Under the pieces are notes generated by a model that saw only the letters and a list, made by a program, of their open reading frames with translations, was not told the DNA's origin and did no database searches. The position numbers and the translations under genes are program-made. A stretch of DNA of 12,697 bases from an uncultured Acidobacteriota bacterium (GTDB taxonomy: Bacteria; Acidobacteriota; Blastocatellia; Pyrinomonadales; Pyrinomonadaceae), in the NCBI GenBank assembly GCA_946480545.1, contig CAMLKY010000016.1:1-12697 (forward strand), in the 5' to 3' direction. Of the stretch, positions 8,301 to 12,697 are shown one piece after another. Numbering within the stretch: the first letter of the stretch is position 1; each line of letters opens with the position of its first letter.

Positions 8301-8709
8301 GAACCTCGATGAGGTTACGACCGACAGACCAAACTTCACCGGAGACATCCGCGACCTGGTTTGGCGCAGCCGAGGAACACCATTTCCGCAATCTCTGTTC
8401 GCCCAGTTCTCGTTGGCACCCATCGGCAGCGCCGGAAATCTCCCTCGAAATGCCGGACGCGGTCCGGGCCTGTTTCTCTTCGACCTGAACGTCACGCGCG
8501 AATTTCGTTTCTCTGAGAGGTTTCGACTGCGTCCGAGTATGGAGATCGGCAACGTGTTCAATAGCACGGTCTTTACGTTCGGAGCTGAGTTCATAAACTT
8601 CAATCCGACGAATGCAGAACAGGTCGAGAGCTTTCAAAGGGAGTTTCTCGTCCCGTCGCGAACATTGCGGAACCGGCAAGTTCGCCTGGGCCTGAGGTTC
8701 GACTTTTGA
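5371..8709 (+). CDS. TonB-dependent receptor, Oar-like, with carboxypeptidase-regulatory-like domain
   Basis: The product is a 1112-residue outer-membrane beta-barrel protein. It opens with a hydrophobic stretch (about 7-20) that looks like a signal peptide but has no clear cleavage site. Next comes a short carboxypeptidase-regulatory-like domain (about 28-97: AGATVTVRDTTSGATRT, then NDEGRFRFVELRPATYRV). A plug domain covers about 118-252, with IDGLDNND (202-209) and EYGRASGGRVNIRTRGG (237-253). The rest is a long barrel rich in alternating aromatic strands that ends in RQVRLGLRFDF; the terminal Phe is the usual barrel-assembly signal. These large receptors are abundant in Acidobacteriota and are thought to import glycans or peptides, or act in protein export as for Oar of Myxococcus. 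No substrate can be read here, and I see no clear TonB box. The regulatory-like domain seems to lack its usual first strand (G-x-V-x-D type). The barrel is full length and uninterrupted. Confidence 0.93.
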   Translation: MQILSHGLVLALLFSLASLFRIHDANKLTIAGATVTVRDTTSGATRTITTNDEGRFRFVELRPATYRVSARAAGFGLMESDDLSTLAAQNVHIDLTLYPADVTASTVVSVGDDPAPVDVTRTVVGGTVARREIEELPNNTRNPFDLVFMLGGVAEEGLSVRDAAEDRAVPGGDSNNDPRPAPLESGIFSLSGGAAYSNNLTIDGLDNNDDRLARDRFQPSLDAVAEVQVITNQFSAEYGRASGGRVNIRTRGGGSELRGRAYVYFRDDDLNANTYNNNRRGLDRLPFTEYNPGFSFGGPVRLPYFKDRTFFFTSYEHVNLADTTLIDTVVPVSTNSRFPLPRSTGGDPRFEDVTSLTPGQSPAEFAPYVVTVPTPSLSNVFFGRLDHNFTGSHNLTFSFQLGSQRNTRQFRSATSRLEEAILGPERKTDAYTLTDNYVIGANIVNQARFQFSRFEPNFASSNPLDPVVLITLTDRLSGADSRSGTLIAGNSTSAVNFNFPGTRKEERLQLQEGVTVVAGSHTLKLGADVQSIRSEFLDLQDATGTFNFLSVRNFLDNNVGRYRRNFGRQTGQKNTYYGVFVHDEWRPRSNITLSFGLRYEKETIIDDNDNFGPRAAIAFSPFKDDRGVIRIGAGVFYNRVLLRTFDDANLTESRQSFDSNRLPGPTTSQNFLCFDVTNTAYTSARCRFLRQIDFPKALSQAEIVAIEDSLRAAGVMTASQTGFVTPANNLRRIDPEIKVPESYQFNLGFEREISSGLVFETNYTFNRTVRLFREFNANAYNLPIGFRDYNDYLVNGFHSTTVRFLNGDPADVNGVSTVNGVTIVNLNARNPSTAASTPIGRARAALLSTLGRRLGSAFASQVDQVSSIGTARYNGLIFELRQRFRDLGAGFAASFRAVYTLSRTEDDGANNTSNPADLFDYAADFSRSLQDRRHRFAFSGTFDLPWWLGRVRLSPVVRIASSAPFNISNGAGAANDRNLDEVTTDRPNFTGDIRDLVWRSRGTPFPQSLFAQFSLAPIGSAGNLPRNAGRGPGLFLFDLNVTREFRFSERFRLRPSMEIGNVFNSTVFTFGAEFINFNPTNAEQVESFQREFLVPSRTLRNRQVRLGLRFDF

Positions 8710-8815
8710 CCACGCATGAAATCGGTCAAATTGCACGATTAAAGGCCGAAATTGCTGCGTTGTGATTGAAAATTTTGGTGACGAAGAGAGTCGAACTGTG
8801 TTAGCTTTAGAGTGT

Positions 8816-8831
8816 TGAACATACTTGTTCA
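8816..8831. promoter_or_regulatory. 16-bp palindrome upstream of the PATAN gene
   Basis: TGAACATACTTGTTCA has perfect 6-bp arms around a 4-nt centre and ends 9 nt before the ATG at 8841. It sits where a ribosome binding site would be, and no Shine-Dalgarno sequence is visible there. It could be a repressor operator or a small hairpin in the leader. I see no convincing -35/-10 pair in the rest of the gap (8710-8840). Confidence 0.45.
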
Positions 8832-8840
8832 CGCCGCCCT

Positions 8841-9596
8841 ATGAGCCAAGCATTAGAGAGCACGGGCGTGCTCACCGAAGTCTCGATCGAGTCAGTTCTG
8901 CTCGATGCCGACCTCTTCGTCAAATACAGTTCAGCGGAAAAAGCTTTTAAGCTGCTCCATGATTCACTCGAGCGAAGCCCGCGATCGATCGCGTTGCGCG
9001 AAAAGCTCAGGGACATCTGTATCAAGCAGAAGAATCTTAACGAGGCGGCACGGCAATGCCTCGCGCTCGTGAGCCTGTATATCGCCCGTGAAGAATTCGA
9101 TCTCGCGTACGACCGGCTTCAGGAGGCGAAGCTGCTCGACCCGCGCGTCTCGGTCGCACCCGGCCTTGAAGCTATCCGCCGTGCTCGTCGACCGGACTTT
9201 GCCGTCAACCGCGACCGCTCGCCGCAGAAGGTTAGGACCGATGTGACCTTTGCCGGAAATCTTGGCTACGTAAGTATCTTTGACGAGGTGCAGGTGATCG
9301 AGAGTGCGAAGATGACCGGGCTCCTGGTCATCAAGTCCGATCTCCATCTGGCAAACGTTTCATTCAACGACGGCAAGATCGTGGATGCCGAATGTAACGG
9401 ACACAACGGTCATGTCGCCTTCCGTGAGATCATCGAGATCAACAGCGGCACGTTTGAATTCTCGACGTCGGACAACGAGTTTCCCGTGGTCATAAACGTC
9501 GTCAGCAACACCAATTTCCTCCTCGACATCCTTACCGAGCTCGACAACGAACGCGCTGAGCAGCAGGGACTGCGTGATATGGGTTCGGAGCTTTAA
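8841..9596 (+). CDS. TPR-like protein with C-terminal PATAN (DUF4388) domain
   Basis: The protein has 251 residues, no signal peptide and no membrane segment, so it is probably cytoplasmic. The N-terminal part (about 14-115) is all-helical and TPR-like, with paired helices such as SAEKAFKLLHDSLERSPRSI (31-50), then NLNEAARQCLALVSLYI and EEFDLAYDRLQEAKLLDP, ending in ARRPDF. A charged linker (116-135) leads to a PATAN/DUF4388 domain (about 137-235). Its marks are FAGNLGYVSIFDEVQVI, then KMTGLLVI, then ANVSFNDGKIVDAECNGHNG, AFREII and GTFEF. PATAN domains are adaptor or signalling modules, common in Acidobacteriota, Myxococcota and cyanobacteria (named after PatA), often in two-component or motility pathways. 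No enzyme motif is visible. The partner is unknown. It is followed, after a 259-bp gap with repeats, by smc on the same strand; a functional link is not shown. The start has no ribosome binding site but is the only reasonable one upstream of the first helix. Confidence 0.85.
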   Translation: MSQALESTGVLTEVSIESVLLDADLFVKYSSAEKAFKLLHDSLERSPRSIALREKLRDICIKQKNLNEAARQCLALVSLYIAREEFDLAYDRLQEAKLLDPRVSVAPGLEAIRRARRPDFAVNRDRSPQKVRTDVTFAGNLGYVSIFDEVQVIESAKMTGLLVIKSDLHLANVSFNDGKIVDAECNGHNGHVAFREIIEINSGTFEFSTSDNEFPVVINVVSNTNFLLDILTELDNERAEQQGLRDMGSEL

Positions 9597-9611
9597 GATT
9601 TTCGATCGATC

Positions 9612-9642
9612 ATCTCTGCGGGCTCCGCGAGCTCTGCGTGAG
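9612..9642 (+). repeat. 31-bp CTCTGCG-type repeat, copy 1
   Basis: The unit begins ATCTCTGCGGGCTCCGCG and ends AGCTCTGCGTGAG. It is itself built of three near-copies of a 9-10 bp step (CTCTGCG / CTCCGCG / CTCTGCG). It lies 16 bp after the PATAN gene stop. Copy 2 repeats it exactly, 60 bp further on. Confidence 0.85.
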
Positions 9643-9671
9643 GACATTCCGTAGATCATCGAGTATCCACG

Positions 9672-9702
9672 ATCTCTGCGGGCTCCGCGAGCTCTGCGTG
9701 AG
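9672..9702 (+). repeat. 31-bp CTCTGCG-type repeat, copy 2
   Basis: This is an exact 31-bp copy of copy 1 at an offset of 60 bp. The flanking GATCATC (9654-9660 and 9714-9720) keeps the same 60-bp offset, so the duplicated block is longer than the core. It pairs with inverted copy 3, leaving a 31-nt loop, and could form a very stable stem. Confidence 0.85.
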
Positions 9703-9733
9703 CAGCGGTAGTCGATCATCTAAGGAATCTGTC

Positions 9734-9764
9734 CTCACGCAGAGCTCGCAGAGCCCGCAGAGAT
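9734..9764 (-). repeat. 31-bp CTCTGCG-type repeat, copy 3 (inverted)
   Basis: Read on the minus strand, this matches copies 1 and 2 with one change (CTCTGCG in place of CTCCGCG in the middle step). Homology to copy 1 goes on beyond the core: both continue GTGAGGACA, then TTCC, TAGAT and ATCGA, with a 2-nt insertion in copy 3. Copy 3 is thus a longer inverted duplicate of the copy 1 block. I see no gene in 9597-9770. Confidence 0.85.
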
Positions 9765-9798
9765 CGCCATCGAAAATCAACGCCTCGAATGCCTTGAC

Positions 9799-9828
9799 TT
9801 AAAAGGCCGCTTAACCCCAAAATATAGT
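9799..9828 (+). promoter_or_regulatory. Candidate smc promoter
   Basis: TTAAAA (9799-9804), an 18-nt spacer and TATAGT (9823-9828) match the sigma-70 hexamers at 4/6 and 5/6. Transcription would begin near 9835, giving a leader of about 21 nt. A better -35 hexamer, TTGACT (9794-9799), lies 23 nt from the -10, too far for normal use. No Shine-Dalgarno sequence precedes the smc ATG. Confidence 0.4.
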
Positions 9829-9853
9829 GCACCCCGGTTCCCCAAGCACTATA
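9823..9853. promoter_or_regulatory. 8-bp dyad bracketing the smc leader
   Basis: TATAGTGC (9823-9830) and GCACTATA (9846-9853) are an exact inverted pair around 15 nt. The left arm covers the candidate -10 box and the right arm ends 2 nt before the smc ATG. This is a good place for an operator, or a stem that hides the start if transcription begins upstream. The binding factor is unknown. Confidence 0.5.
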
Positions 9854-9855
9854 CA

Positions 9856-12697
9856 ATGTTTAAGCTTCAGCGTTTAGAAATCACCGGCTTCAAGTCTTTC
9901 GCGGACTATACCGAGATAGTTTTTACCGGTAACGGCATCACCGCGGTCGTCGGTCCGAACGGATGCGGCAAGTCCAACGTCTCCGACGCCATCTCGTGGG
10001 TCCTTGGTGAGCAGCGGGCCAAGTCTCTGCGCGGCGGTGAGATGAAGGACGTCGTCTTTCAGGGTTCGCGAAATCGAAAGCAGAGCGGTATGGCCGAGGT
10101 CGTGCTCCACCTCGTCCGGGACAACGAGACTTTCGACATCGACGAGAACGAACTCGAGGATATCGATGAGACATTAAGTACGCTCGATGAGAACGCCGTT
10201 GATGTCGACGCGCTTGAGGCGGAGACATTGGAAGAGCCCGAGAGTGTCGAGGCCGTTGCCGAGGCAGTCGATACTATCGGTGACAGCACCGAGGGCGAAG
10301 AGGAGTTCGCGGTTGAAAAGGTCCAGGCTGCACAGGTCGGCTCGGTTCAGACCGTTGAGCGCACGATCAAAACAAAACGTCACTGGCGTCCTCGTTCGTT
10401 CGCTCTTGATTTTGCACCGGGCGAGGCCGTTTCAGTCACCAGGCGGTTGTATCTGTCGGGCGAAAGCGAATACCAGCTTAACGGGAAAACGTGCCGGCTC
10501 CGCGACATCCAGGATCTGTTCGCCGGTACAGGCCTCTCCGGTGCTCATTACGCGATCATCGAACAGGGCCGCATCGGCCAGATACTATCGGCGAAACCCT
10601 CCGATCGCCGCAACCTGATCGAAGAGGCCGCCGGGATCTCTAAATTTCGCACACGCCAGCGCGCGGCGGAAACACGGCTCGATTCCGCACGCAGCAATCT
10701 TAACCGCATCTCAGATATTGTCTCCGAGATCGAGAAGCAGGCGAATTCGCTTCGCCGGCAGGCTTCGAAGACGCGTCGCTACATAGTTCTGCAGGAAGAA
10801 TTTCGTGTCCTGCTGCGCCAACTGTTCGCCGCCGAGGGCAGATACCTTACACAAGCAATAGGGAATTTCGAGAAACAATTTGCCGAGGCCGTCCAGACCG
10901 AACATGATTTTGTCGCGAAGGTCGCGGCCAAAGAAGAGGAATTCAAGGATGCGACGCAGCACGCGCGCTTCGTCGAAGAGACGCTCGCCGAAGTTCGCCG
11001 CCGTCATGCCGATAACGCCCTCGAACGCGACCGCGCCGAACGTGAGCATCGTTACCAGGCCGAGCAGATCGTAAATCTCAACAATCGAGCCGAAGCTATC
11101 CGCGGCGAGATCGCGGCCATCGAGGACCGTCTGAAGTTGATCGACAGCGAGCTCGACCGTCTACGCAAGGAAGACGAAACAGAAAGTGCCGAGGCCGATG
11201 CGTCGCGGCTCATTCTTCAGGAAGCCGAGCGGGCATACGCCGAAAAGCTCGAGGACATGCGGAAGATCGAAGAGGAACTCGAGCTGCATCGATCCGAACT
11301 GATGAAGCATACGGCTGCGGTCGAGCGCTTCGATGAGATCGCCCGTCAGCTCGAGGCGAATGCCGAGCGTCTCACGGAACGACTGCACGGACTCGATCGC
11401 GAAGCCGCGCGTGCGGCCGAGGCGTACGAGACCTTCGTTCACGAATCGCACGATCTCGAAAAAACGCTCAAGGATGACACCGAGAAACTCGACGCGCTCC
11501 AGGCGGAAAAGGGAGAGCTGCTGTCCGCAACATCCGCGGCGAGGGAGAAACTTCGTGCTTCGGAAGAAGCACTTCGGACACTCGAATCCGAACAGCTAAA
11601 GACACGGAACCGCCGCGACACTCTGCTGGAGCTTGATGAAAACCGCGCAGTATACGCACCGCAGGTGCAAAAGCTTTTTGCACAGCAGGAGCAGATCGGT
11701 GTCCCGATCACCGGCGTGCTCGCGGACTTTCTCGCCGTTGACGAGCGATACGAAGTAGCGATCGAGAGTCTGTTCGGCCATCGTCTTCAGACCGTCATTG
11801 TCGAAACTGCCGAGGCGGCGAGAACAATTTCGGCCTGGCTCGAGCGAAACTCGATAGGACGGATCGCGATCCTTGTTGCTCCTTCGATCGATGGGGAACG
11901 CGCGGGTTCGACCGCCGCAGATCCGCTGGTCGAGAATGTCCTGGGTGTCCCAGCTCAGTTGCTCTCGACGTTAAGAAGCGTCTTCCCGCGAGAGCTTTCG
12001 TCGCGCATCGTCGATACCGTCGCAGATGCCGACACGGAAACCGGAGAAACGTTCGTTACACTCGGCGGCACCGTTATTACGCCGGCGGGACTCTATATCA
12101 GCGGCCGTGAGGTTACCGACGATCAGCCGAATGCATCACTGCTCGCCTTTAAGCGGGAGCTGTCAGGTTTAGAACGCACGCTGTCGGCCCTCGATGCCGA
12201 GATCGGTGCGGCTCGCCACGTTGCTGAAGACGACGGGCGTTCTCTGTCGCTTCTCGAAGAAAAAACCGTTGATCTGCAATCCCTCATCATAAAAGTCGAG
12301 CGTGGTCTGCACGGTCTGGATATCCAGCGGTCGACGACCCGTCAGGAGATCGACCGAGCTGATCGACACAAAAAAGTAGTTGCCGAAGAGCAGCGACAAA
12401 CCAGGGAAGAGATCGAAGAGAACCAGCGGCGGATCTCAGAGGCTGCAGAGAACCGTGCAGAATTTCGCGACCAGGCTCGCCGCGAGGTAGAACGGGTCTC
12501 AGCAATGCTCGGTGAGGCCCGCGCACGGTCGGATGCCGAAAACAAAGTCGTCAATGAGAAGCGCACGCTCGCTGCGACGTCAGGCGAGCGGCGGCGCTCG
12601 GTCCAATCCGCGCTAAAGCGTGTCGAGAACGAGCAGAAAGAACTCGAGTCGCGCTCGGCCATGCACACCGTGGAGTTGAACGAAATAGACGCGAAGA
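9856..12697 (+). CDS. smc: Chromosome segregation protein SMC (N-terminal 947 residues; runs off the right edge)
   Basis: SMC is the ATPase core of the bacterial condensin that compacts and separates chromosomes with ScpA and ScpB. The frame is open from the ATG at 9856 to the window end. The head starts MFKLQRLEITGFKSFADYTE, with Walker A GPNGCGKS (33-40), Q-loop Q69 (VVFQGS) and the conserved VTRRLYLSGESEYQLNG (194-210) and RRNLIEEAAG (251-260). Coiled coil covers about 265-595. The hinge (about 598-752) has ITGVLADFLAVDERYEVAIE and a late strand FVTLGGTVITPAGLYISG, and the returning coil follows. The C-terminal head with signature motif, Walker B and D-loop lies outside the window. The unusual point is an extra segment of about 90 residues between AEVVLHLVRDNE (80-91) and the VTRR strand. 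It is strongly acidic (91-154: 27 Asp/Glu, no Lys/Arg), then basic (169-180). The frame is uninterrupted through it, so it seems a real insertion. Confidence 0.95.
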   Translation, partial: MFKLQRLEITGFKSFADYTEIVFTGNGITAVVGPNGCGKSNVSDAISWVLGEQRAKSLRGGEMKDVVFQGSRNRKQSGMAEVVLHLVRDNETFDIDENELEDIDETLSTLDENAVDVDALEAETLEEPESVEAVAEAVDTIGDSTEGEEEFAVEKVQAAQVGSVQTVERTIKTKRHWRPRSFALDFAPGEAVSVTRRLYLSGESEYQLNGKTCRLRDIQDLFAGTGLSGAHYAIIEQGRIGQILSAKPSDRRNLIEEAAGISKFRTRQRAAETRLDSARSNLNRISDIVSEIEKQANSLRRQASKTRRYIVLQEEFRVLLRQLFAAEGRYLTQAIGNFEKQFAEAVQTEHDFVAKVAAKEEEFKDATQHARFVEETLAEVRRRHADNALERDRAEREHRYQAEQIVNLNNRAEAIRGEIAAIEDRLKLIDSELDRLRKEDETESAEADASRLILQEAERAYAEKLEDMRKIEEELELHRSELMKHTAAVERFDEIARQLEANAERLTERLHGLDREAARAAEAYETFVHESHDLEKTLKDDTEKLDALQAEKGELLSATSAAREKLRASEEALRTLESEQLKTRNRRDTLLELDENRAVYAPQVQKLFAQQEQIGVPITGVLADFLAVDERYEVAIESLFGHRLQTVIVETAEAARTISAWLERNSIGRIAILVAPSIDGERAGSTAADPLVENVLGVPAQLLSTLRSVFPRELSSRIVDTVADADTETGETFVTLGGTVITPAGLYISGREVTDDQPNASLLAFKRELSGLERTLSALDAEIGAARHVAEDDGRSLSLLEEKTVDLQSLIIKVERGLHGLDIQRSTTRQEIDRADRHKKVVAEEQRQTREEIEENQRRISEAAENRAEFRDQARREVERVSAMLGEARARSDAENKVVNEKRTLAATSGERRRSVQSALKRVENEQKELESRSAMHTVELNEIDAK

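Noticed and set aside
8816..8831. LexA (SOS) box
   Set aside because: GAAC and GTTC are separated by 6 nt, not the 4 nt of the B. subtilis-type box, and the gene is not a known SOS gene.
9360..9719. 119-codon minus-strand frame with an internally repeated peptide (SRRARGARRD)
   Set aside because: The peptide repeat is only the translation of the 31-bp DNA repeats; the rest is antisense to the PATAN gene.
9612..9764. Possible CRISPR array
   Set aside because: There are only three copies, one of them inverted. The sequence between copies 1 and 2 is partly repeated as well (GATCATC), and no cas gene is near.
10187..10618. 143-codon plus-strand frame inside smc
   Set aside because: It is a shifted frame of smc with shadow-type composition. 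I considered a frameshift at the acidic insertion, but the smc frame itself is open and rejoins conserved head motifs.

Overview
The window is GC-rich, gene-dense bacterial DNA, most likely from Acidobacteriota and probably close to Blastocatellia/Pyrinomonadales. This placement is an inference from gene content. It rests on a large Oar-type TonB-dependent receptor with an N-terminal carboxypeptidase-regulatory-like domain, a secreted SBBP-repeat plus FG-GAP/VCBS-repeat protein, a PATAN (DUF4388) protein and a hybrid histidine kinase ending in a receiver domain. No marker in the window fixes the taxon.

Layout. (1) 1-744 (+): the C-terminal end of a hybrid sensor histidine kinase, cut by the left edge. 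(2) 745-907: a convergent gap holding a nested inverted repeat. (3) 908-5267 (-): three genes transcribed leftward. In transcription order these are a YaeI/YkuE-like metallophosphoesterase (5267-4407), a PgsA-type CDP-alcohol phosphatidyltransferase (4282-3704) and a secreted repeat protein (3583-908). They are separated by about 120 bp gaps, so they are not a tight operon. (4) 5268-5370: a divergent promoter region. (5) 5371-8709 (+): the TonB-dependent receptor. (6) 8841-9596 (+): a TPR-like/PATAN protein. (7) 9597-9855: a gap holding three copies of a 31-bp repeat and the smc promoter. (8) 9856 to the right edge (+): smc, the chromosome-segregation ATPase, complete at its N terminus and cut in the second coiled-coil arm.

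Functionally this is a mixed housekeeping and envelope neighbourhood: signalling, phosphatidylglycerol synthesis, an outer-membrane transporter, a secreted propeller-like protein and chromosome organisation. I see no phage, transposase, CRISPR array, toxin-antitoxin pair, tRNA or rRNA.

The points most worth a second look are these. SMC carries an extra segment of roughly 90 residues in its ATPase head; 64 residues of it contain 27 Asp/Glu and no Lys/Arg, and a basic patch follows. An exact 8-bp dyad brackets the smc leader, with its left arm on the likely -10 box. Three separate intergenic gaps each carry a short, sub-repeat-rich unit together with an inverted copy of itself, and the three gaps use three unrelated sequence families. 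The divergent metallophosphoesterase and TonB-receptor promoters appear to share a -35 region, which would leave the phosphoesterase nearly leaderless.
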